This document shows, piece after piece, positions 1-5,143 of a stretch of 7,562 bases of DNA (the stretch's first letter is position 1; each line of letters starts with the position of its first letter). The stretch comes from Deltaproteobacteria bacterium. Lineage in GTDB: Bacteria; Desulfobacterota; Binatia; Bin18. The DNA lies in contig JACQEL010000438.1 of the NCBI GenBank assembly GCA_016200595.1, positions 1-7,562 of the forward strand, given 5' to 3'. The translations under genes were made by a program, and so were the position numbers. Below the pieces are notes generated by a model. It was given only the letters and a program-made list of their open reading frames with translations. It was not told the DNA's origin and made no database searches.

Positions 1-233
1 GCACAAAGGCTTCGTATTGGGCAGGGGTGGTTAACTCTCCGCGGACTGGTCCCGGATCACTCAACCCGCGCGGCGACGTCCCCAAATACTCGGCATGCCC
101 GCTCCATGGCCAGTCTAAGGGGGGCCGCTCGCGGGTGGTGTGGAGCGCGGTGAGGAACGCGTCATAAGCGGCTGCGGTGAGATATACGGCTTGTCCGTTA
201 TTGCCCCGGGCCAGGAGGTGATAGAGTCCTCCT

Positions 234-387
234 AAATCGGAATGCACGACATTAAGACACTGTTCGTAGCTGTGTGAGTAGGGGCGAAGCATTTGCCCCG
301 TATAAACCAACGCCGTTGGAAGCCTGACACGCAAATGCTTCGCCCCTACGGTGGACAGACGCTAGGGTCGTGTGTACCAATCTCTTG
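234..387. mobile_element. 154-bp MITE-like insertion in the RAYT pseudogene
   Basis: Seen: CCTCCT occurs at 228-233 and again at 388-393, exactly flanking this segment. The uninterrupted RAYT sequence (GATAGAGTCCTCCTGGCGC) survives at 4617-4635 and acts as an empty site. The ends are weakly inverted: TCGGAATGCACGAC reading inwards on the left matches TTGGTACACACGAC on the right at 10 of 14 positions. The interior holds a perfect 19-bp inverted repeat (278-349). There is no coding capacity. Inference: a non-autonomous element inserted with a 6-bp target duplication. The parent element was not identified. Confidence 0.65.
278..349. repeat. Perfect 19-bp inverted repeat with 34-nt loop
   Basis: The left arm GTAGGGGCGAAGCATTTGC (278-296) is exactly complementary to the right arm at 331-349. 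From memory, arms of this 'GGGGCGAAGCATTTGC' type are dispersed in many unrelated bacterial genomes. It lies at the centre of the 234-387 insertion and would form a strong hairpin on either strand. It does not look like a terminator, because neither arm is followed by a T tract. Confidence 0.9.
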
Positions 388-399
388 CCTCCTGGCTTA

Positions 400-470
400 G
401 CGCATGAATGCGTGGGTGGCGGGGCATGAGCAGAGGGTGGCAAATACACAACTGAGGCAAGTCTGACACG
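400..470 (-). repeat. RAYT 5' leader and start-codon block, copy A
   Basis: The minus strand reads GTGTCAGACTTGCCTCAGTT, then about 20 nt, then ATGCCCCGCCACCCACGCAT. The same arrangement recurs at 4631-4701 (copy B) and at 5587-5651 plus 5816-5820 (copy C, split by a MITE). A bare 15-nt piece is at 1222-1236. The block covers about 43 nt of untranslated leader plus the first nine codons. It directly abuts the MazF side of the TA operon (the spacer starts CGATTACC). Confidence 0.8.
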
Positions 471-506
471 ATTACCTCCCGCTGGAGAGTTACCGTGAGA
501 ACGCGG

Positions 507-881
507 CTAGACAGAGACGCGCCCGAGATGGAGGCTGAGCGCGTGGTCTAGGGCGTGTTGGGTGTCGGCGGAAATCCGGCCTGCTCGTTTGACGATACGA
601 CGTCGGTCGTAGGTCATGATCATCGAGGCGTTTGCTCCCCGCGCTGCCTCGAGATCTGACCGTGGCTTTCGTAAATCAACTATATATGCGCGCCGTGCTC
701 GCTCCGCTGTATCTGCCTGGGTTGGGACAACGGTGACTGCTTGTCCGTATTGGTTGGCAAGATCGTTTGAAACCACAACACAGGTGCGGATCTTTTGCGG
801 CTCTACTCCCACAGATGGATCGCAGTGAATCCACAGAATATCAACCCTGCGGACTTCGCTGGTTTCACGACTCGTCGCCAT
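507..881 (-). CDS. MazF/PemK-type mRNA endoribonuclease toxin
   Basis: 124 aa, close to the usual 110-120 of the family. Seen: the order RRVDILWIHCDPSVGVE-QK at residues 11-30, IRTCVVVSND at 31-40, TVVPTQ at 50-55, and a C-terminal GRIS...ALDHALSLHLG. This follows the MazF pattern (RGDI.WV..DP..G.E..K.RP.VVVSND...TVVP.T...L..HLGL). The arginine of 'K-R' (Arg32) and the threonine after VVP (Thr54), equivalent to the catalytic pair of characterised MazFs, are both present. RGD is replaced by RVD and the usual Pro after Arg32 by Thr. MazF cleaves single-stranded mRNA at short motifs and is neutralised by MazE. The ATG at 881 lies inside the antitoxin's last codons, a 17-nt overlap implying translational coupling. 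Longer in-frame starts upstream would only read the antitoxin gene in another frame. Stop is TAG at the family's natural end. Probably functional. Confidence 0.85.
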   Translation of the reverse strand: MATSRETSEVRRVDILWIHCDPSVGVEPQKIRTCVVVSNDLANQYGQAVTVVPTQADTAERARRAYIVDLRKPRSDLEAARGANASMIMTYDRRRIVKRAGRISADTQHALDHALSLHLGRVSV

Positions 882-1113
882 CCAGCAACTCCAGTTGCGG
901 GGACTCCAGGTCCTTGAGTAAGGCTGGCGTGTCTGCGCGGCCAGCGAGATAATCCGCGGCCAGCTTCTTACTGCGGGCGGCCGCATCCCGCCGGACTAGT
1001 CCTGCCGCCAAGATCTCCTGGGCTACCCTCGCGGGCGGTTTTCTCACCCGCTTGGCTTGCCTTTCGAGCGCCGCACACGTCTCTTGATCAAGCGTCACAT
1101 TTACTCTTGTCAT
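865..1113 (-). CDS. MazE-like ribbon-helix-helix antitoxin (complete-operon copy)
   Basis: 82 aa. The N-terminus MTRVNVTLDQET followed by a basic helix (ALERQAKRVRKPPARVAQEIL, about 15-36) fits the RHH/CopG fold: a beta strand that enters DNA, then two helices. The tail from about residue 60 is acidic and leucine-rich (LLKDLESPQLELLDGDES), as expected of the segment that wraps the toxin. Known role: dimeric antitoxin that binds MazF and represses its own operon. It precedes and overlaps the toxin gene in the usual antitoxin-first order. No convincing Shine-Dalgarno lies upstream of the ATG, so translation may start with little or no leader. Residue 13 is Cys here and Tyr in the second copy (5831-6076). 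Confidence 0.85.
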   Translation of the reverse strand: MTRVNVTLDQETCAALERQAKRVRKPPARVAQEILAAGLVRRDAAARSKKLAADYLAGRADTPALLKDLESPQLELLDGDES

Positions 1114-1149
1114 ATTCTGTCAGATAGCACACTTCGCCTCGGCAAGTGA
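870..1149. repeat. 280-bp duplicated antitoxin segment, copy 1
   Basis: It aligns without gaps to 5833-6112 in the same orientation, with 20 mismatches by my count (about 93% identity). Homology begins in the last antitoxin codons and ends right after the upstream palindrome (AAGTGA). The mismatches are uneven: about 14 fall in roughly 90 bp encoding residues 39-63, while the RHH-encoding part and upstream region differ at only four sites. The unit spans the antitoxin plus its probable operator, not the toxin. Confidence 0.9.
1130..1148. promoter_or_regulatory. Probable operator palindrome of the mazEF-like operon
   Basis: CACTTCGCCTCGGCAAGTG is an imperfect palindrome (CACTT-c-GCC-tc-GGC-AAGTG) 17-35 bp upstream of the antitoxin ATG. 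It is identical in the second antitoxin copy (6093-6111), where homology between the copies stops just outside it. RHH antitoxins commonly bind such sites to autoregulate. A -10-like TATCTG lies between it and the ATG, but no well-spaced -35 is seen. Confidence 0.5.
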
Positions 1150-1426
1150 ACACGGATCACCGGACCGCGGCCATGCAGCAGTTTGAAGTGAACCTGAGAG
1201 GACACATTAGGGTTGGTAATGGTGTCAGACTTGCCTAAGGTCTCTTCGGTGAGAGGACCTTCTTCTGCAACGCCCGGCTGATATTGGAGGCATGACACCC
1301 TACAAAGGCGGCTTCTGCCACGGCTCGGTGGCCCCCTTCCCACACCTACCTCAAAACGCTTGACATAAAGACCAATTATGCGGCTTGCGCGGCTTCCGGC
1401 AGGACACAAGATGTTGATTTTGGCGC
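1150..1426. other. Gene-free stretch with a stray RAYT leader piece and a hairpin
   Basis: GTGTCAGACTTGCCT at 1222-1236 matches the start of the RAYT leader but is not followed by the rest of the block or by RAYT codons. Right after it, 1237-1261 forms a hairpin: AAGGTC pairs with GACCTT and CTC with GAG around TTCGGT, with one bulged G. No T tract follows on either strand, so a terminator is not claimed. The rest shows no gene I can support. Confidence 0.5.
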
Positions 1427-1861
1427 TTAGGTCAGTGCCCGTGTTGCAAGCGCGACCACACGAGGAATAGGCTTGTCCCCGTGATCGTAGTACGCGGCCA
1501 TGCGGCGGCTGATGCCGAGAGCCGAGGCCGCCGCATCGAGTGTCAAGGCTTTTTGTTGTCGCCACTGCCGAAAATCTTCTGCGGACATGGTGACGCCTGA
1601 TTGCTCTTGTGCGAGCCGCCAGAGCGTATCAGCGGACATATCCAGTTCGTCAGACCAGACGATATCCGTGCCATGCTCACCGACGCGGACACGCCGGAAT
1701 AACGCCGCGTTCTGTCGCAGAGGGGCATAGACACGAAATTTTTCGAGCATGGCAGAGACATCAACAATATTCTCGCCGCCGTGTGCCCAGCGAAGGTGCA
1801 GGGTGTGCGGTCTTTTTCTAGCGGCGACGGCGACAATGCGCGGCAAGATTTTTTTCGGCAT
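1427..1861 (-). CDS. DUF2442 domain protein with C-terminal helix-turn-helix
   Basis: 144 aa from the ATG at 1861. Seen: an N-terminal segment (about 8-88) with HTLHLRWAHGGENIVDVS, a run ending AALFRRVRVGEHGTDIVW, and DELDMSADTLWRLA. This is the usual DUF2442 outline. Residues about 92-140 form a separate XRE-like helix-turn-helix (EDFRQWRQQKALTLDAAASALGISRRMAAYY). DUF2442 is often found beside DUF4160, as here: the partner ends 2 nt upstream, so the two form one operon. The biochemical role is not established in the family to my knowledge; TA-like behaviour is often suspected. The HTH suggests DNA binding and possibly control of the pair. Longer in-frame starts reach into the DUF4160 gene and are rejected. 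Confidence 0.8.
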   Translation of the reverse strand: MPKKILPRIVAVAARKRPHTLHLRWAHGGENIVDVSAMLEKFRVYAPLRQNAALFRRVRVGEHGTDIVWSDELDMSADTLWRLAQEQSGVTMSAEDFRQWRQQKALTLDAAASALGISRRMAAYYDHGDKPIPRVVALATRALT

Positions 1862-1863
1862 GG

Positions 1864-2097
1864 TTATTCCCGTTCGTTCAATTCGACCCACTTGAGGGCA
1901 AGCCACTCGCGGTGGTTTTCCGCCCATGCCAGGGCTTCGGCAAGCTGGGTTTTTCGGGCTGCGCCCGCGATGATAGTCAGATCGACAATCCGCACCAGCA
2001 CCTGAAAATCTGCCCCCACGATATGAAAATGCGGCGGGTGATGATCGTCGGCATACATGCGAATGCTCGTGGCACCGAAGCGTTGCAGAGTTGGCAT
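1864..2097 (-). CDS. DUF4160 family protein
   Basis: 77 aa. It starts MPTLQRFGATSIRMYADDHH and continues PPHFHI, the hallmark 'MPT...R..G..I.MY..DH.PPHFHV' of DUF4160. Downstream come a short strand (DFQVLVRIVDLTII) and a helix ending AENHREWLALKWVELNERE. The ATG at 2097 was chosen over an in-frame TTG seven codons upstream because the family begins at MPT and GAGAG precedes it. First gene of the pair with the DUF2442-HTH gene. The molecular function of the domain is unknown to me. The length is normal and the frame intact. Confidence 0.8.
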   Translation of the reverse strand: MPTLQRFGATSIRMYADDHHPPHFHIVGADFQVLVRIVDLTIIAGAARKTQLAEALAWAENHREWLALKWVELNERE

Positions 2098-2414
2098 GTA
2101 CTCTCGTGTAGCGTGCAACTATTGCACCTTTTACGGAGGGGGGCAAGGCGAATTTTCAAGGTACATTTTCGGCCTGATTTCCCGGACGCGCAAGGTGCTG
2201 TTTTTATTGGGATTTCAAAGTGTCCGATTAATTAGGAATTCCTGGACTCTCACAACAGCAGCAAGAAGGGCTAAGACGGAATCTCAGTCAACTAGGGCGT
2301 GACGGTCTATGTGGGGAACGCTTGCCGCTCACCTGCCGCCGCTCGACCGTGGGTTTCAGCTTCAGTCACAACCGTAAGCGGGGGCAGTCAGATGCAGTGG
2401 CGCTCTCTTCTTTC
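2098..2414. other. Gene-free stretch upstream of the DUF4160 gene
   Basis: No gene is supported. It holds AGGAATTCCT, a 10-bp palindrome, at 2234-2243 inside an AT-rich patch (about 2195-2245), which may include promoter sequence for the minus-strand DUF4160/DUF2442 operon. No clear -35/-10 pair could be fixed. The half nearer 2400 is downstream of the gene at 2415-2714. Confidence 0.4.
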
Positions 2415-2714
2415 CTAATCCTTCAGCACGCCCAGCTCTCGCAGATACTTGAGGTATAGGTAGGTGATCAGCGCCTCCCATGAGCGGGCCTCCTCCGGCA
2501 ATTGCCCGTATTCCTGGGGGAGGGCTTGGAGCACCGTCGGGGTCTTTTGCCCGATGACCTCGACACTGAGCCCGGTATTGCGGTGCACCTGCCCAATCAC
2601 GTGATCGAGGATCGTCTCAAACTCGGGCTTGCCGATCGTCTCATAGCTCTCGACAAGCCTGAGGATCTTGTGAACGACGCGTTGGGTTTCTCGCCTGCGC
2701 TTGCGCTCCTCCAT
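2415..2714 (-). CDS. Small hypothetical protein, highly charged N-terminus
   Basis: 99 aa, family not recognised. It opens with a basic stretch (MEERKRRRETQRVVHKIL). A predicted helical protein follows, with KPEFETILDHVIGQVHRNTG, then SVEVIGQKTPTVLQALP, and ends with an aromatic-rich helix (ALITYLYLKYLRELGVLKD). There is no signal peptide, membrane segment or known catalytic motif. The composition fits a compact soluble protein and the frame is intact from an ATG. It is divergent from the gene at 2744-3019, with only 29 bp between the start codons; the two may share control, or one transcript may be leaderless. Stop is TAA. Confidence 0.6.
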   Translation of the reverse strand: MEERKRRRETQRVVHKILRLVESYETIGKPEFETILDHVIGQVHRNTGLSVEVIGQKTPTVLQALPQEYGQLPEEARSWEALITYLYLKYLRELGVLKD

Positions 2715-2743
2715 ACTTTTAGGGTTAGCAGAATCTTGTCATA

Positions 2744-3019
2744 GTGCTATCCCCACTGACTAGACCATTCTTGGCTTATGAGCGGCTCAAAAAACACCAG
2801 CCATCCTATCGTGATCGCTTTGAGTTGGTAGGGATCGGATTGGGGGGATACTCGAAATGGATGATGTTTGCGGGGGAGGATATTGCCGCCCAGGTCCGGC
2901 GCAAGTCTGATGGCAAGGAGTTTACGTTGGGGTTATCCGAGTTGACGGTGGTCGAGAAGAAGTCGCCGAACTACCAAGTGCTCGACGACTACGCGGTATT
3001 CTTTGTGAATTATCGGTAG
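2744..3019 (+). CDS. Small hypothetical protein, GTG start
   Basis: 91 aa from a GTG; an in-frame TTG at 2771 is an alternative start, and no strong ribosome binding site marks either. Family not recognised with confidence. The sequence looks like a real small beta-rich domain: RDRFELVGIGLGGYSKWMMF, DIAAQVRRKSDGKEFTLGLS, ELTVVEKK, and a tail LDDYAVFFVNYR. The spacing of 'DGKEFTLGLSEL' and the final 'DDYAVWFVN'-like motif suggests a conserved domain, but I would not name it. The C-terminus is intact with a TAG stop. The divergent neighbour ends its leader 29 bp away, so a shared promoter region must be very short. Confidence 0.6.
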   Translation: MLSPLTRPFLAYERLKKHQPSYRDRFELVGIGLGGYSKWMMFAGEDIAAQVRRKSDGKEFTLGLSELTVVEKKSPNYQVLDDYAVFFVNYR

Positions 3020-3029
3020 CTCAAGTAGG

Positions 3030-3068
3030 GAGTTGTTCCGGGTGCTCTGGCCTCCCAAGGAACTACTC
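3030..3068 (+). terminator. Possible weak terminator stem-loop
   Basis: GAGTTGTTCC (3030-3039) pairs with GGAACTACTC (3059-3068) at 9 of 10 positions across a 19-nt loop, 10 bp after the stop of the gene ending at 3019. No T tract follows, so it would not be a standard intrinsic terminator. Confidence 0.25.
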
Positions 3069-3160
3069 ACATAGAGTGAACAGTCTCGGTTAGGGCCGTG
3101 CCTCTGAGCGGGCGAGCGGTAGACTCCGACGATTTGCCTAAACCGGGAAAAAGTTTCGGC

Positions 3161-3186
3161 GTCCGGAAAGGTAAGGATTTCCGGAC
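3161..3186. repeat. Perfect 9-bp inverted repeat
   Basis: GTCCGGAAA (3161-3169) and TTTCCGGAC (3178-3186) with an 8-nt spacer, about 150 bp before the integrase fragment. It could be an operator, a recombination-associated site or a dispersed hairpin; nothing here decides. Confidence 0.6.
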
Positions 3187-3268
3187 ATAGCCTCAGGCAG
3201 CACAGGAGCGGATGACCCCGAGGAGAGACAGCCGCGGCGCTGCCGCCAAAAGTCGCGGCCCCTGACTA

Positions 3269-3288
3269 CCGATAAGTGCTTTTATCGG
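3269..3288. repeat. Inverted repeat upstream of integrase, possible recombination or operator site
   Basis: CCGATAA (3269-3275) and TTATCGG (3282-3288) with a 6-nt centre (GTGCTT). Two 7-bp arms around a 6-nt centre match the general design of tyrosine-recombinase core sites (usually longer arms around 6-8 bp), and the integrase fragment starts 49 bp further on. Assignment as a crossover site is inference only. Confidence 0.35.
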
Positions 3289-3337
3289 CAACGAAGATGG
3301 GGGATAAGAGACGGGACAGATTGTGACGAAGGTGGGG

Positions 3338-3835
3338 ATGGAAACGACTGAGGTAGTGAGTATCGAGCAGGGTGTCGGGTTGCCGCCGATGTTGGCCGGC
3401 AGTGAGACGCCGGCGGTCCGGGTGCGGACGGAGCGGTTTTACCTGGGCGTGCCGGAGCTGTTCGAGGCCTAGGTGAGTCGCTGTGCGAGTGTGCATACGC
3501 GACGGACCTACCGGGCGGCGGTGATGCGCTTTGTGGAGTTTGTGGGGATTCGCTGGCCGGCGGAGGGCTGGAAGTTGCTGCAGGTCGGGGTACCGGAGGT
3601 GCAGGCCTGGCGGGATCTGATGATTGCCGAGGAGATTGCGCCGAAGACCAGGAACCTGCGCGTGTGTTCGCTCAATAATCTCTATACGTTTATGCGCGAG
3701 ACCGCGGCGGAGTTGCGGCTGCCGATTACGGTGCCCAACCCGGCGCATCGGATGTTTTTAAGAAGAGAGAATGCGGACCCGGTCGATGAGACCGAGGCGC
3801 TGTCGGTGGCGCAGGCGCGGCAACTGTTGGTGCTC
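3338..3835 (+). pseudogene. Tyrosine recombinase/integrase N-terminal fragment with amber stop
   Basis: The ATG at 3338 follows GAAGGTGGGG, a good ribosome binding site. The reading frame runs to TAG at 3470-3472 (...ELFEA-stop) and continues in the same frame as VSRCASVHTRRTYRAAVMRF, VEFVGIRWP, PEVQAWRDLMIAEEIAPKTRN, a set typical of the SAM-like core-binding domain of XerC/D-type integrases. The fragment reaches DPVDETEALSVAQARQLLV, where such proteins pass into the catalytic domain, and then matches nothing in the family. The R-K-H-R-H-Y catalytic domain is absent. The amber replaces one sense codon (probably Trp or Tyr). The fragment is therefore dead twice over. Homology is lost around 3833-3838, where the minus-strand antitoxin fragment begins. 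Confidence 0.8.
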
Positions 3836-3837
3836 AT

Positions 3838-4035
3838 TTCATACGTGCGCATTAGGACGGCCAACTTAGCCTGTTCAAGGTCCGTCAATCCTCCAGCTTG
3901 CTTACGGTCTAACAATTCACTCAGGGCCAGCGCCGCCGCGATAATGTCCGACACATTGCGCTTGGCATACGCGGCGAACTGGGCGACCCGCTCATAGGTA
4001 TCGTCCGGTAAGGTGAGAACGACTTGAGTACCCAT
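3838..4035 (-). pseudogene. RHH antitoxin-like fragment, truncated at its 3' end
   Basis: From the ATG at 4035 the minus strand encodes MGTQVVLTLPDDTYERVAQF and continues with a helix ending RNVSDIIAAALALSE, a ribbon-helix-helix N-terminus, then LLDRKQAGGLTDLEQAKLAV and LMRTYE. From memory, intact relatives have an extra loop segment between those two parts and a basic tail ('...LRKAQALAEAVRRG') after LM.YE. Both are missing, so the gene has an internal deletion plus a lost C-terminus. After Glu66 the frame runs into integrase DNA read backwards and continues meaninglessly to 3682. No partner toxin lies adjacent. Confidence 0.65.
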
Positions 4036-4313
4036 TGGCTAAGGATTATATGCCCCAGAGAGTGGACGCTCAACAACAGCCGTGCTGCTGTAGCGCGCCT
4101 CCATCCGCATGGCAAGGTGAAGCTGACAGAAAATACCTGCACACCGCGCATGCTACTGCTGCGTCTACGTCGAAACTGTATATAAGAACAGTGTCCCGCG
4201 ACTTCGCCACTGCCGCGGCGACGCTCAGGACGAACGGGAAGGAGTCGTTCGCTTTTATGCACCAACTCAAGGTCGCCACGACACTCCGCGGACTGCAAGC
4301 AGAATAAGTCAAT
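4036..4313. other. Gene-free stretch
   Basis: Reading frames of about 90 codons exist here (for example a TTG start at 4035), but they show no family features, no ribosome binding site and odd composition. I see only the REP-like hairpin at 4193-4231 and the left end of the foldback element. Confidence 0.5.
4193..4231. repeat. REP-like imperfect hairpin
   Basis: Nested pairing: GTCC (4193-4196) with GGAC (4228-4231), GCG (4198-4200) with CGC (4222-4224), and TCGCC (4204-4208) with GGCGA (4217-4221). The motif CTCAGGACGAACGG (4225-4238) resembles a dispersed repeat common in many bacterial genomes. It looks like a degenerate copy. Confidence 0.45.
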
Positions 4314-4357
4314 GGACTTTATCCGAAATAAAGCTCCGGAGGGGCGTGAGGAGGTAG

Positions 4358-4377
4358 CCCACGGCGCCAGCCGTGGG
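4358..4377. repeat. Hairpin of the left foldback arm
   Basis: CCCACGGC-GCCA-GCCGTGGG, a perfect 8-bp stem with 4-nt loop. It is the counterpart of 4489-4508, with a compensated base-pair change (C:G against G:C at the fifth stem position). Confidence 0.85.
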
Positions 4378-4488
4378 GTAGGAGTAGGACCATACGGCGA
4401 CCGGAGCCCCGGAGGGGCGGAAGACCTCGATCCGGTCGTTCTCTCTCGCCCCTCCGGGGCTAGGAGAAGGCCCGTGTGGGTTTGGTTT

Positions 4489-4508
4489 CCCAGGGCTGAC
4501 GCCCTGGG
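4489..4508. repeat. Hairpin of the right foldback arm
   Basis: CCCAGGGC-TGAC-GCCCTGGG, a perfect 8-bp stem with 4-nt loop, in mirror position to 4358-4377. Both halves of the stem differ from the left-arm hairpin in a way that keeps pairing. Confidence 0.85.
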
Positions 4509-4604
4509 CTACAGTCAGTCGCCCCTCCGGGGCGAAGAGAAACAAGATGTGTGACATGAGCAAGCTCGTTATTTCAGATAAAGTCTAATATGCAGGCCTG
4601 ACCC

Positions 4605-4658
4605 TCATTCCCTTGGATAGAGTCCTCCTGGCGCATGGATGCGGGGGTGGCGGGGCAT
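4605..4658 (-). pseudogene. RAYT 5' fragment, copy B
   Basis: The minus strand from the ATG at 4658 reads MPRHPRIHAPGGLYPRE then stop. The first 14 codons match the beginning of a RAYT transposase. Homology stops after CTCTATC, and the rest of the gene is gone. It carries the full leader up to 4701 (GTGTCAGACTTGCCTCAGTT on the minus strand). It preserves the uninterrupted sequence that shows where the 234-387 element inserted in copy A. Confidence 0.8.
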
Positions 4659-4701
4659 AAACGGCGGGTAGCAAATTACCCAACTGAGGCAAGTCTGACA
4701 C
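4631..4701 (-). repeat. RAYT 5' leader and start-codon block, copy B
   Basis: It aligns to 400-470 and 5587-5651 through the leader and first codons, and includes the GTGTCAGACTTGCCTC end at 4686-4701. The next 100 bp (4702-4800) show no gene and no further homology to the other copies. Confidence 0.8.
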
Positions 4702-4800
4702 TTCTATCTTTCAAGACAAGGTGGGGCGCAACCTCTCTACTACTCTGAAGGCCACTAATCCCGCAACGTCCCCTACTTCTACCCCAGTCCTAGACGAAGA

Positions 4801-4816
4801 GTCTCATAAATGAGAC
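4801..4816. promoter_or_regulatory. Perfect palindrome, probable HigA operator
   Basis: GTCTCATAAATGAGAC: two 7-bp arms with a 2-bp centre, ending 9 bp before the toxin's GTG. In toxin-first HigBA modules the XRE antitoxin typically represses the operon by binding such a site over the promoter. A CATAAAT -10-like sequence lies inside it. No clear -35 was found. Confidence 0.6.
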
Positions 4817-4825
4817 ATTACCGTT

Positions 4826-5143
4826 GTGGTCATCGTTCTTCCTGCATGCCAACGTGAGGTCCAGCAATTCCCTGAAGCAGTCCGAGGTGACCTGGCTGAC
4901 TCATTGGCGAGATTAGACGCTGGACAGTCTCTCGCCCTGCCTCTTTCTCGTCCACTGCCGATCATCGGAAACGGTGTACACGAACTGCGGCTCAAAGACC
5001 GCTCCGGTGCGTAGCGTGTCTTCTATGTTCTTCCTGGAGGTGGAGGTGTTTACGTCCTCCATGCCTTCCTAAAGAAGACACACGCAACACCAAAGAAAAA
5101 TCTCGACTTGGCGCGTAAAAGACTCAAGGAGCTAAAGCTATGA
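4826..5143 (+). pseudogene. HigB/RelE-like (Gp49 family) toxin gene with in-frame amber
   Basis: The frame reads VIVLPACQREVQQFPEAVRG, DLADSLARLDAGQSL, PLPIIGNGVHELRLKDRSGA, then TAG at 5012-5014, then without frame change RVFYVLPGGGGVYVLHAFLK, KTHATPKKNLDLARKRLKEL. Together this is the complete outline of a phage-derived Gp49/HigB-type RNase: the 'LWELR.K...G.YRV.Y' strand, 'VLHAF.KKT.KTP' and the final 'A..RL.E' helix. The amber sits exactly where relatives have an aromatic or similar residue before RV, so a single substitution explains it. It removes the catalytic C-terminal strands. The normal length (105 codons) and the ATGA overlap with the antitoxin are retained, implying recent inactivation. 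The GTG at 4826 is the likely start; ATT at 4817 is the only upstream alternative before a stop. Confidence 0.8.

Larger units (their letters stand above)
1..427 (-). pseudogene. RAYT / IS200-like Y1 transposase pseudogene, interrupted and internally deleted
   Basis: Seen: read on the minus strand from the ATG at 427, the protein begins MPRHPRIHA, is broken by a 5-nt addition relative to the copy at 4605-4658 and by the 234-387 insertion, and resumes with GGLYHLLARGNNGQAVYLT. It then passes from HTTRERPPL directly to DWPWSGHAEYLG. Known: RAYT proteins (COG1943, Y1_Tnp) start with a YHV.ARGNN block, carry the metal-binding HUH motif in a 'MPNHFHLL'-type segment, and have a W-WSS-H-YLG block downstream. 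Here the HUH segment and its surroundings are missing, so the protein cannot nick DNA even if the frame were restored. The gene continues past position 1, so the tyrosine region is not visible. The family is clear and loss of function is near certain. Whether the internal deletion came before the insertion cannot be told. Confidence 0.85.
3020..3337. other. Gene-free stretch with three inverted repeats
   Basis: No gene is supported. The stretch holds a terminator-like inverted repeat close to the upstream gene and two clean palindromes ahead of the integrase fragment, listed separately. Minus-strand readings across this region contain no recognisable family. Confidence 0.5.
4314..4586. mobile_element. 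273-bp foldback (long inverted repeat) element
   Basis: Seen: termini GGACTTTATCCGAAATAA (4314-4331) and, inverted, AGACTTTATCTGAAATAA (4569-4586), 16 of 18 identical and flanked by AAT on both sides. Both arms carry the same modules in the same order from the outside in: a GCCCCGGAGGGGC box (4333-4345 with one change; 4521-4533), a TAGCCC hairpin (4358-4377; 4489-4508), and a second GCCCCGGAGGGGC box (4406-4418; 4448-4460). The right arm has about 30 nt more between terminus and first box. From memory, this module order resembles repeats abundant in Planctomycetes. It has no coding capacity. Reading frames on both strands through it are mirror products of the palindrome. Confidence 0.75.

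Noticed and set aside
278..349. CRISPR-like repeat-spacer pair
   Set aside because: The two 19-mers are inverted, not direct, and occur once; it is a hairpin.
1237..1261. Intrinsic terminator for the DUF2442 operon or the mazEF-like operon
   Set aside because: Stem present, but no T tract on either strand and it lies about 165 bp from the nearest stop codon.
1110..1565. 151-codon minus-strand frame
   Set aside because: It overlaps the DUF2442 gene's end in another frame and crosses a stray repeat; no recognisable domain.
3266..3748. 160-codon minus-strand frame rich in Arg, His and Pro
   Set aside because: Antisense shadow of the integrase fragment; its composition is an artefact of the GC-rich complementary frame.
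4035..4307. 90-codon frame from a TTG
   Set aside because: No family features or ribosome binding site, and it runs across a REP-like hairpin.
4309..4563. Overlapping frames of about 80 codons on both strands
   Set aside because: They lie inside the foldback palindrome and mirror each other; composition and context show repeat DNA, not genes.
3470..5014. Two in-frame ambers (integrase 3470, HigB 5012) as a sign of a recoded genetic code
   Set aside because: TAG also serves as the natural stop of the MazF gene (507-509) and of the gene ending at 3019, so ordinary nonsense mutations explain the data.
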